A stretch of 64,000 bases of DNA, taken from positions 23,446,000-23,509,999 of the forward strand of contig OX388314.1 in NCBI GenBank assembly GCA_947579605.1. The letters are read 5' to 3'. Positions 54,601 through 64,000 of this stretch are shown piece by piece. This DNA is from Athripsodes cinereus (Eukaryota > Arthropoda > Insecta > Trichoptera > Leptoceridae). The first letter of the stretch is position 1. Every line of letters starts with the position of its first letter. The position numbers were made by a program, and so were the translations under genes. The notes beneath the pieces were generated by a model. It was not told the origin of the DNA and made no database searches. It saw only the letters and a program-made list of their open reading frames with translations.

Positions 54601-55869
54601 CATTAATATACAGTTACAGTTTCATGCAAATAAATCAATGAAAAAAAATATAATTATGTGATTTGGAATTAATCTTAATATGTAGGTACAAAATATAATT
54701 TGAATTTAAAATGATTAGAAAAATAGACTGAAAATGATGGCCGAGGGGGCACCGTCTAATCGATGGCTAGACACTTAATCAAGGAGTGGAAGAAGGGCAT
54801 ATAGGTACATTTACATCATTCGGAATGCTAAATTAATGGGTTGATACCATATTCTCCGGAGAAGTAGTAGGTACGCAGTAGGAATAGTAGGTCTTGTAGT
54901 CGTTGTTGGTAATGTTATTTTTATTTCTTTAAACAGCCACTCAGTGTAAGTACGTCGTTATACACTACCGCCATCTGCCGCCACTGCGGGTGGAAGTGAC
55001 ATTATGATTATTCATGAACCTAGTGGAGGATACTTAACCTCAAAATAGAGATGCAAATTGTAAGAGGATCTAAGAGAGAAATTTCTATGATTTGCTCTAA
55101 GATTTCATAAAACATGTACGTTAGGTTCAAAGTTCCCATTTAAATGTACTTAGTTGCTGATGATCTAGAAGACTCTTTTTCACTAAGCATCTCCTAAAAC
55201 CCTTTGATAATGGCAGAATACGTAGTATTGGAACTGCCATGGAAAAAAATAAGCCAACCAATTCAAAGTCGTCATGGATGGAGGAAGGTTGTTTCCATCC
55301 TGTGTTTTCAGGAGCAAGAATAAAGAGCAAAATTAAAAAATAATATCCTACTCCAATATTTTAGTGATGCACAGGATATCTCTCCTGCGATTTGTAAAGG
55401 ATATTTTGTGAACACAATATTGATCGTGGTTAGATGGAAAAAATCACTTGATAGTGATAATCTCACCACTGCATATCGTTCTAGAATTTTTAATTATTTA
55501 TTATTTTATTGATTATTTTAAATTTTGTGTTGTTTTTTTAACACTGTTTTATAACGATGATGTGCAAAAAGAATAACTAAATTAAGACATTCTTACTCTA
55601 ATCATGAAAGAGTGATGTCAGTAGACCGCAGTCAGATGATGTGCAGCAGATCACTGGTGGCGATAGTGGTCGATGGATGTAGACTGCTTTTAACAGAAAA
55701 ATGTGGAGATAAATTGTAGCTGTATTGATGAGTTCAAGAAATCTGATGATAACAATGATTGGACTCCTGCAATATCCGAGAAATAAAGTTATTTCAACAT
55801 GATGACAATGCTGACAAATCTTCTGCACCTTATTTGATTAAAGGCAAAGCACCCAATTTCGAGTAAATC
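54601..55869. other. No gene assigned
   Basis: The region 55130-55840 is less AT-rich and contains minus-strand ORFs at 55127-55330 and 55598-55828, neither recognised. It may be a decayed element with no family signature left. Confidence 0.4.
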
Positions 55870-55877
55870 ATTACGAT

Positions 55878-56781
55878 TAGAGGGTTATTCCCGTTTTCCC
55901 GTTTTTCCCGGGAATTTTTATTTCCCGTTTCCCGGGAAAAAAACGAATCCTTTCCCGGGAAAAAACAAAAATTATTATTAGTCATGCAGAATGCCATACC
56001 GATACCGAAACTTTTGTTTAGTTAACTGTAATAGTCGTAATAAACTTGTTGAAGTTGACAAACATTTTTATGTGATAAAATATGAAAACAAATATTAATT
56101 ACCAACATTAGTGTTTTACTTTAAAAAAAACTTAATTATAGCTTCAATGTATTCGTTTGAAAGAAGCATAATTCTAAATATAATTCGAAATCGGTGGTGT
56201 GTTTGGCCGACAATGTACAAGAATCCTACGATTTTTCATGTTTTTTTTTATATTTCGAAAAGTTAGATAGTTCTTAAAAATATTAGTGCAGCAAACTGTC
56301 GATTTTTTTGTTTTATTCATGTATATTAACCGATATAAAAAATATTTTTTTTGTTGAAATTTATAATTTTTTGAAGTCAAAAATCATCAAATGAACTCGA
56401 TATTTGTTTATTTAAAAAGCTTTGCCAAAATCCATAATATTTATTTCCTTGATAGGATGAACAAAAATTAAAAGTATATTTATTTTGTAAACAATTTGTA
56501 TTTTGATATAACAAAGAGTACCTAAATAAATCTCGTCAGTCAGCTATTTAGTTTTTTTAAGCAAATAACTTATATTGGTAACAAAATTTGTTTTTTTTTA
56601 TCAAATCAAAATGTTTGCAAGGGTCAACAAGTTATGAGAGTTTTTCTACCAAATTTGTTGAAAATTGAATATTAAAAAATATAATAATGAATTTCCCGGG
56701 ATTCCCGGGAATCCCGGGAAATTCATTTTTAAATTTCCCGTTTCCCGGGAACGAAAATAATCCGGGAAAAATAACCCTCTA
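55878..56781. mobile_element. Non-autonomous hAT element, 904 bp, exact 8-bp target duplication
   Basis: ATTACGAT stands at 55870-55877 and at 56782-56789. The ends are TAGAGGGTTATT inverted exactly over 12 bp. Subterminal zones on both sides hold repeated CCCGGGA/TCCCGGG motifs (five or more within 60 bp on the right), which in hAT elements commonly serve as transposase-binding sites. The 700-bp interior is AT-rich without a transposase or BED-type zinc finger. Confidence 0.9.
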
Positions 56782-56789
56782 ATTACGAT

Positions 56790-57393
56790 GACAAGTCCTT
56801 AAACGAAAATATTATCTAAATATCGATGTTGTGTTTGCACATTCCTTTAAGTGAAATTACACAACAAGGAGTTGATATGCTAAACATTCAGCTTCGTCCC
56901 CAGTTTGTTTTCTTTGTAAAGATCACATTAGACTTTATAATGTCTCTTAAAAATGTAGGGCATTCAATACTGAATACGTTCATAATGTTAGTATCTTCTA
57001 AGTAAGTAAGATAATAGAGCTCTTACTTGATATCGTTTAAGGAAGTCCGCTCTTAATGTTAGGTATGATTTTATATTCAAAGTATACACAATGTATCTAC
57101 TGCTAAATGCTTTGGAATATTAGACTAATAATACTATTATGATGCCAGATATAGACACACATAAAAGCACTTGCAACATCTTTATATAATATTCGTAGAT
57201 ATTATATTTAACAATTTACTTTATATCTAAGCATATTTTGGAAATTTTGTCTAGATAATCGGAAGTACTTTTTTTGTTTATTTTTTTATTAGCCAACAGA
57301 CCGACCTCTGTTGTGTTGGGTATGGGTGAGAAATTAATATACGTTCTCTCTTGGTGACGTTACTTTATTGATTGTAAATGGTGACAAGTTTGT
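56790..57393. other. No gene seen
   Basis: AT-rich, no recognised feature until the LINE relic begins. Confidence 0.4.
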
Positions 57394-58019
57394 TTGCGAG
57401 GGATGGAAGATGTGACAAGGATATCGAAAGAAGTAGCCGGTGCTAGGATTAAAGGTGCACTTCAACCCATTGTCGACAATGAGTCGAACATGGCAAAATT
57501 GCTAGTGCACAATACCATCCTGGTACTGACACTTATGTATGCAAGCGAAACGTGGACATGGTTGAAGAAGGACAAAAGTGGAATAAATGCTATGGAGATG
57601 AGATCGCTGAGGAGGATGGTTTGTAAAACGTTGCGTGATAGAGTGAGGAATGAGGATATTAGAAGAATGAGTGGATGCAAGAGGAGTGTTGTGGATAGAA
57701 TGCGTGTAAATAAATTGAGATGGTTTGGTCACGTGGAACGAATGAAAGAGGAAAGAATGACAAAAAGAGGATATACTTGGCTGAAAGGAGAGGTGTGAGG
57801 AAGCGTGGGCGTCCGAGAACTACATGGCTTGAACATGTAGATCAAATTCTCAAGGACGGCCGTGTTTTGAGTAAAAGAAACCGACGTGCGTGCATGAGAA
57901 ATTGTATGACTGTAGAGGAAGCGAAAGAAGTATGTAAGGACAGATCTAATTGGCGTTCCGTTCTCTCTGCCTACCCCACTTGGGATACGGCGTGAGGGAA
58001 TAGATAGATAGATAGATAG
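57394..58019 (+). pseudogene. GATA-tailed LINE, longest carboxy-terminal piece, frameshifted
   Basis: Frame 1 (57394-57798) has YASETWTWLKKDKSGINAME, LRRMVCKTLRDRVRNEDIRR and KLRWFGHVERMKEERMTK. A frameshift in the A-run near 57765 shifts the rest to frame 3, which gives RKRGRPRTTWLEHVDQILKD, CMRNCMTVEEAKEVC, NWRSVLSAYPTWDTA and TGA at 57993-57995. The order ETWT / LRR / LRWFGHV / GRPRTxW is the post-RT tail of a LINE protein. The 3' end is very short and passes into (GATA)n at 57999-58019, a microsatellite-like tail. The reverse transcriptase itself is absent. At least six further relics of this lineage are in the window. Confidence 0.85.
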
Positions 58020-58644
58020 ACAATTATAGTACATAGATACGAGCATAATAGTTATATAATTATGTTTATTATTCACCACTAATCCGAATTCACAGACTGG
58101 GGAATCTGGTAGGAGATCATAGTGATATTTTTGCTGACAGTTTCCCAAAATTCAAAACTGACGTTGTTAACTATTTAAAATTACAAAACTGACATAGGGC
58201 AATCGAGGTTTGAGTTCTGACTTTTTAATGTTTACTATTTTTAAGAATTTTTATTATGTTGACCCATATTAACTTTTTGACTATTTTGTTTGATCATTCT
58301 GACTGATAAATTTAATTTGATGAAGTGTTGAAATGCTTAATTCTGCTATATTGTGTATAATCATTTATTTGTTTTATACTAGTAATTTATGCGTAGAATC
58401 TATTTTTTTAATATTTTTTTTTTATATATCACATTCTACAACTTTTATTGAATTTCTGACTTTTATTTGTAACTTTGTGATTGTATTGTCTCTTTAATTA
58501 TTTATATAATCAGTAATTTTGATGTACCTAATTTATATAATTTATATTATTAATATTCTTGACTTATTTCTTAAATGTACGATGTATTAATGTGAATTTG
58601 TATTGTATATATACATATGTGTTTTGTAGTCTGTCTTATATTTA
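58020..58644. other. Probable LINE 3' UTR, no gene
   Basis: AT-rich. It precedes a T2 tail on the same strand and may be the UTR of that element. Confidence 0.4.
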
Positions 58645-58700
58645 AACATGTAAAAGGCTTGCGCCGTATACAACTAAATAAATAGAAAAAAATAAATAAA
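58645..58700 (+). repeat. LINE 3' end, tail type T2
   Basis: CATGTAAAAGGCTTGCGCCG, TATACAACTAAATAAATAG and further AAATA units. Confidence 0.65.
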
Positions 58701-58802
58701 TAGAATAAATAAATACATACACATATACATATATATATAGACATACAACTTTACATATTATATGTATATCTAACATGACCAACTAACTATATGTAATAAG
58801 CG

Positions 58803-58990
58803 TGCGAGTTATCATCTCCGTGCCAATAAAAATTAATGCATTCAGGATAGGTGGCGTATCTCATTACTGAACTGAAGATATCAACGATCTTAAACGTAAT
58901 ACGTAATTCATGAATACCTGTCTTTTACAGGACTTTTCGAAAATTTATAATAGAAAATGGTGGGATACCTTTTCATTGCCGAGGCTTCAC
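58803..58990 (-). mobile_element. Family 1 copy, 3' end decayed
   Basis: The minus strand carries AAGTCCTGTAAAAGACAGGT, TCAGTAATGAGATACGCCAC and TATTGGCACGGAGATGATAA, matching family 1 in order. Confidence 0.72.
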
Positions 58991-59384
58991 AGGCCAAAGC
59001 ATTTAACAATTTTGTTTGTAGCAAAAATCTTCTTTAAAGCGATTCGTATAAAATATCAAGTGTCAATATATAAAATTGCATATACCTAATCCAAAAGAAG
59101 TTGAATGATACATTCAAATACAAAGATTTGGACTGATTTTTCGATATGCGCTTCTTATTTACCTTTATCCTAAGATAGCCCTTAAAGTGATCATTTAATC
59201 TTTCAAACAAAATAAGAAGTAATTTTGGACAACTATTTTACGCCAAAATGTGAGGAATAGACAGAGTTTTATTCTAGTGGGGCAATATGTTGAATTTATG
59301 TGTGTGTATTGTTTTTTTTTTTTTTTCTAAAATGTATCTATATTTTTTTCCTTACAGTAGTTTAATGTAACAGGCGCATGTTTG
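58991..59384. other. No gene seen
   Basis: AT-rich with a T-run at 59312-59327. Confidence 0.4.
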
Positions 59385-59610
59385 GTGTGAGTCCGGTTAA
59401 GCTGGACTTGCATTAGTCGGGCGCTGTTTCTTCATCTCCAATTGTTGCCATTTTGTATATTATGTGGTTTATACTTTAATATGTATGACGTAGACACGCC
59501 TAATTGGTGGGTTGGCTTGATCAGATCAACATTATTCTCTCTTTTTATTTTTCATATGTTTTGTCAACCTACTGTGTGTGTCTCTATGTAATAAATAAAG
59601 GTATTACATA
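59385..59610 (+). repeat. Candidate retroelement 3' UTR
   Basis: A GC-richer stretch with the hairpin AGTCCGGTTAAGCTGGACT (59391-59409), then CTGTGTGTGTCTCTATGTAA, TAAATAAAGG at the end. The layout suggests a LINE end but there is no second copy here. Confidence 0.4.
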
Positions 59611-61404
59611 ATGTTGTTCTTTATGTATGTTTGTATGTACTATTTTGGAATTTAAAAAAAAATCCTACAGTGATACGACAAATTGTTAATGGCTAGGTAA
59701 TTCATATCATTATTATCAAAACTAGACAGATCAGTTTAAAAAATATAGTACTAGTCACTGAAAGTCGTCCTAAGGAAACATTGACAAATCGGGCCTTAAT
59801 GGCAACATATCAAAAATAAAAACAGGTTCGATTCCTGCTGTGCATGGTAATTATTACTCGTTTTAAACATCGCACCTATTCTTCAAAATGCCACACCAGC
59901 GCATACCCAATATCGTCTTCATCCAATAGATCTTCCGCAAAGATCTTCGTTTTTCTCGTATATCAAAAAGTGACGTAGGAATATGAATCAAATAAAATAC
60001 ATTGAATGTTAAATTCACACCTTTAATTTCAACGGCCCGTCCAACATTAGCCAAAGGCACCTTTGATTTTTACGTATAATTTTATTTGGATCATTATCTT
60101 AAGGTATCAACTGTAAAGTAGATCGAATGTAAGATGTGTATATGGCACTCAATCTTTTCTGTCTGCCCTCCAAGAAAGCATGATGTATGTATTTTTTTGC
60201 ATATCATCTTCAATAGCACATTCAAAAAATATATGCGAAGTATTTTATTACCAGTCGGAACCCATCATTTAAATTATCTCACACCGACAAATTTAAATAA
60301 TTGCAGAATGTAATTGGTTGCCTTGTTTTTAAATTGACCATTCAGGATAAAGAACGATATCCATCTGGACAAGACCCACTAATTAGAGTAATGAGAAGCT
60401 AAGAAAGTTAGGAAGAAAGGTGAAATGTTGAAGACACCAAGTGAGACATTTTTTTGGGTTACTCTGACCTTCCTTCAGAATTTTAGATATCAAAACACCT
60501 ATACAATATGACCAATATTTTTTAACCGATGACATTTTGAATGATATGATTGAACTCTCCAGGCTTTATTCTACGGCTCAAAGACCAGAGAACCCTAATG
60601 ATTTGGCAATATAGATAGAAATTGTTCCATATTATTTCAACAAAAGTGAACAATAAAACTAAATTGTAAAGTTAAAAATATTTGTTTCTGCATGATTGTC
60701 CATATAAACAGTTATAAACAGATAGTATATAAACAGATTTTTTTTTAATTTTTCACTATAAAATATTTTAATATTTTATATCTTATGCATTTGTTCCAAA
60801 AACAAAAAAAATCATGCAGAAAGGGGTTAATTCGCTTATTTTAATATCGTTTTATAAGAATACAAAGATCACAAACCATAAATAATTATGAAATACGATT
60901 GTTTAATGAAATGTTAAAGAAAAATAACCCTTCGTATTCAAGGTTACAAATATCTCGAGACTGGTCAAGACATATTTATTAATATGGTATCCCTAATCAC
61001 AATAATAATATGTAGTCATTACTCAATATCCCAACATAAACATTGTTATTTTCCCTTAGTTAGGCAAATATTATGTGATGTAACAATACACGAATTTATT
61101 TATTTATTTACGGCATTATTGCCTTTGAATACAAAAAAAATATTACAAGTGGACAATTTTACAAGATACAAAACAATGAAAACTTAATGACTACAAATTG
61201 ACTACAATGACTAAAAATTAAATTAAATTATAAAGTAAACATTAAATTAAATTTGTATTTTCAGAATAAATCTGATTAAAACATTCTATCATCTTCCTCC
61301 TCACAGAGCCATCTCCATCGAAAAATAAGTCTATTGTCTCAGCATATCTATGACCGAGCACATGCAGACGGTTCACGACTGAATTTGTGTGTTATAGATT
61401 TTTT
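59611..61404. other. No intact gene
   Basis: A perfect B box GGTTCGATTCC at 59825-59835 stands alone and may be a SINE remnant. 60120-60182 resembles the last codons of the GATA-tailed LINE (FLSALQESMM). Otherwise AT-rich without features. Confidence 0.45.
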
Positions 61405-61655
61405 TATTTTCCGTGGAACACCCAGAAAAGAATTGATCTACTCTTTTGCGTAAGTTTTCTAGTGCCTGTAAAAGGCAGTTGTTTGAAAAAATAAAAACAT
61501 TTAACATCTTAAATTCAGCGATGAGGTTTGCCACCTACCCCAAATATCTTATTTTATTGTTGGCACGAATATGACAGCTTGCATGTTTATTACATGTTGC
61601 AGGTTTGCTGGCTACCCCACTTATGAGATATGCTCTGCTTGTGCGGTAGTAGTTA
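61405..61655 (+). mobile_element. Family 1, near full-length copy
   Basis: TTCCGTGGAACACCCAGAAA, GTGCCTGTAAAAGGCAGTTG, TTCAGCGATGAGGTTTGCCA, CAGCTTGCATGTTTATTACA, GCTGGCTACCCCACTTATGA; the end has diverged to CTTGTGCGGTAGTAG. Confidence 0.83.
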
Positions 61656-61697
61656 TTAAATGCATGCAAATTGTTTTTTTTGTCTAATCTTTGATCT

Positions 61698-61800
61698 CAG
61701 GTGCTGGCAAAATCCCCTAACATGACACAAGCTTTTAGATTACTGTGAAAGGTGTGTAAGGTTGTATTTGAGTTTATAACAAAAACCCAGATACATCTTT
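61698..61800 (+). mobile_element. SINE-A, 3' part
   Basis: TCAGGTGCTGGCAAAATCCC, AACATGACACAAGCTTTTAG, GAAAGGTGTGTAAGGTTGTA and the hairpin GAGTTTATAACAAAAACCC. It sits just after a family 1 copy, as at 3516. Confidence 0.78.
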
Positions 61801-62189
61801 ATTTTTTACATTACATTATTAAGATTGCTCAAACTCAACATCACATTCACGTTTTTCCATTCATAGTATCACGGAATTTCGCACACTTGGGGTAACCAGC
61901 AGCTGCCAGCAATTTTAGCCTAATTATACTTATTTCACATAGGTACATATAACACAAACATTACAATAATTTCGTTATTATCGACTAATTATACGATGAT
62001 TTATCATTGTATAATATAATAATAATGTCTAGTTTATATTTGTATGCATATTGTATAGGAAGGTACTTAAACACACTGCTAACTCCGTCTGGGGGTGAAA
62101 GAAGCAATTAATTACATTCACCTACACGATAAATAACTTACCATAAATAATAACAGTACTTCTTCTACTAATACTATACCATTACGATA
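61801..62189. other. No gene seen
   Basis: AT-rich spacer. Confidence 0.4.
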
Positions 62190-62425
62190 TATCCCACATG
62201 TGGAGCAGCCGGCAAAGAATTGATCTCCACTCTTTTTCGTAAATGGAAGGTATTCTAAAAATAAAAAGAAACATTTTACTTCTCAAATTCAGCCATGAGG
62301 CTTGCCACCCTTCCTGAATGTCTTAATTTTGTTTTGGCACAGAGAGGACAACTTGCATTTTATTTACATGTGGCTGCTCTGGTGGCTACCCCACTTGTGG
62401 ATGTGCCGTGATGGTATGGTAAAAC
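62190..62425 (+). mobile_element. Family 1, near full-length copy
   Basis: ACATGTGGAGCAGCCGGCAA, GAATTGATCTCCACTC, ATTCAGCCATGAGGCTTGCC, GGCACAGAGAGGACAACTTG, GTGGCTACCCCACTTGTGGA and TGCCGTGATGGTATGG. A short deletion removes part of the GTGTCCTGTAAAAGG block. Confidence 0.83.
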
Positions 62426-63659
62426 TAAATAAGTTCTATGCACCCATCAAGATTTTACAATCATCCCATTTACAAAACGCAGAATTTTGTGCACTTTTCA
62501 TTAGTTTCATCTCTTTGGACTATAAATTTATCCCAATCTTAAAACAATTTGAAAGCATTGAGACGCTTTTCTCTCCCTGTTGATGTTGCAACCAGGTAAC
62601 ATGTTTTTTTTTTGGAAAACATTTTATTTTTATTCTATTTTGCACGTCGCTGCGTCGAAAACCAGATGAAAAAATTATCGTATGGAATAACTAAAAAAAA
62701 TAATGTTATATTTACTTTGAATAACATATTTTTACGAACTATATAAACTTTTATTGAAATATTTTCACCAAAAATTATCGTTTGATAATATTTAGAACTT
62801 CGTGAAATTTTAGACAACTTCTTCGATATTTTAGTTAAATTCTAGTTCTTAGATTATTTTTCATAAAATAATCACTCACATACAAGAAAATAAGATGTAA
62901 TAAAAAACATGTTAATATCCTTAAGAAATTTCCGCTTTAAACTCCGATACATCGGTATGGATATCAAACCATAATAATAAAAATAATAATATTTTAAAGT
63001 TGGTTCCTAATCTAAGATGGTTCATCTATTGAAAACGTTCCACATGAACCAATGAGCAAGGGTTTCGCGGGACCCCTTAGTTTTCATCCCATGCCTGGGG
63101 TAACTTATGAAGAGTTGGGGGAAGGTGTAGAACTGTAGAATAAGTATGTAGAAGAAGAGGAAGAAATAGGTAATAATAACATTATTATTATAACACGAGA
63201 AGAGTTAGGATACGTAAACAACATGAATTACACATTATACTTACATATTATATTAGCAGAAGTTTCGTTATAACAAAAGTCAGAGTGTTTACGAACACGG
63301 CAGGTCATAAAGAGTAATGTGGATATAATAAAATATCTGACAAACTCTTTAATAGATACCTGCTTGTCTGAAGTACATTTTGATTAAAATTTATTAACAT
63401 AATTTAATAAGGATTAGAATATTGCGGTATTTTGGGATGAGCTGTTATAAAAATAATAAGGTATGTATTTCAATTAACTGTAATTTCTGTTAACTATAGC
63501 CATGAATAATATTGCCCATGTCCCACCCCAATCGTAATAGGTTCAAGAAGTCTTAGTACGTAGTAATACGTAACTGTTCATTAGAATGTAAGAATGTATT
63601 GTTTTAGTTTCAAGAAATGTTGTAAAATCTTTAGGAACATTAACCGTTTTAATTAAGTG
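62426..63659. other. No gene seen
   Basis: AT-rich. Short ORFs at 62302-62583 (read-through of family 1) and 62635-62817 are not supported. Confidence 0.45.
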
Positions 63660-63990
63660 TGGAGAGGTTTTGTCGGGGGAAGCCCTTCAGGCGATCTCTG
63701 AGGCCTCTCATATAAATAAAAGATTTTGCACGATGAGTGTGGATGACATAGGAATTACCATTCCTGAAACATCCACGGGTAAGGGAGGGTACCTACAACC
63801 CTTAATGTCCATGTTCCATAATCGGTAAATGTAGAGGAAGTGCAGCATATTTGGAATACTGCAGGTAATTTGGAATATCGAGGTTTCTCTAAAATGGTAC
63901 CGTGCATCTGTGTTTTGTTCAAGCAAGCAATAAGAACATACAGCATCCACACCATTAACATGCAAAAACAAGTTTTTAGTTGACATTTTG
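63660..63990 (-). other. Unassigned less AT-rich block with two overlapping open frames
   Basis: Minus-strand frames of 92 codons (63708-63986) and 68 codons (63755-63961) overlap in different frames. The block is less AT-rich than its surroundings and contains TTCAGGCGATCTCTGAGGCC at its edge. I do not recognise the peptides. It could be part of a transposable element continuing past the window end, or an exon of an unknown gene. Confidence 0.35.
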
Positions 63991-64000
63991 TGTCGTACGG

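Noticed and set aside
57462..58148. Minus-strand ORFs of 72, 76 and 139 codons
   Set aside because: They are antisense to the LINE carboxy-terminal relic, whose sense frames carry the recognisable motifs.
1..64000. An operon, bacterial system or viral insertion
   Set aside because: No clustered ORFs, ribosome binding sites or viral hallmark proteins were seen; all long ORFs are retrotransposon-derived and the one host exon is eukaryotic.

Overview
The window looks like nuclear DNA of an arthropod, most likely an insect: strongly AT-rich, almost free of genes, and packed with decayed transposable elements. Only one piece of conserved host coding sequence is recognisable: a single internal exon of a netrin gene on the minus strand (50725-50913). 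It encodes a complete second laminin-type EGF module and has a clean acceptor and donor. I see no other netrin exon, so most of the window may be netrin intron and flanking sequence, but that is inference. I cannot name the species.

Layout. 1-1633: two head-to-tail 3' pieces of a restriction-like-endonuclease (R2-type) LINE. 1.7-19 kb: SINE pieces, a terminal-inverted-repeat (TIR) element with an internal duplication, many copies of one short interspersed family (here called family 1), LINE 3' ends, and Penelope-like pieces, some folded into palindromes. 19.0-21.0 kb: a 5'-truncated LINE with an intact 590-codon reverse transcriptase ORF that is clearly richer in GC than its surroundings. 22-33 kb: LINE carboxy-terminal relics, a MITE nested inside one of them, and a chimeric repeat. 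33.4-36 kb: three DNA-transposon derivatives, one a hAT element with an exact 8-bp target duplication and one a tandem pair of foldback MITEs. 36-48 kb: more LINE 3' ends and a Penelope-like inverted repeat with a hammerhead-like core and an 11-bp target duplication. 48-53 kb: the netrin exon, enclosed by family 1 copies in opposite orientations. 53-64 kb: LINE relics, a second hAT element with an exact 8-bp target duplication, and further family 1 and SINE copies.

How the parts relate. At least nine LINE lineages or relic types are present, almost all only as carboxy termini plus 3' tails, as expected from 5' truncation during target-primed reverse transcription. Family 1 (about two dozen copies) ends in nearly the same 3' sequence as one LINE lineage, so it is probably mobilised by that LINE or is a sibling of it. 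Several nestings give a relative order of insertion. I found no operon, CRISPR array, true tRNA or rRNA gene, or viral insertion. The best leads for something new are the Penelope-like foldbacks with hammerhead-like cores, the tandem R2-type LINE, the shared 3' tail of family 1 and a LINE, and the inverted repeats around the netrin exon.
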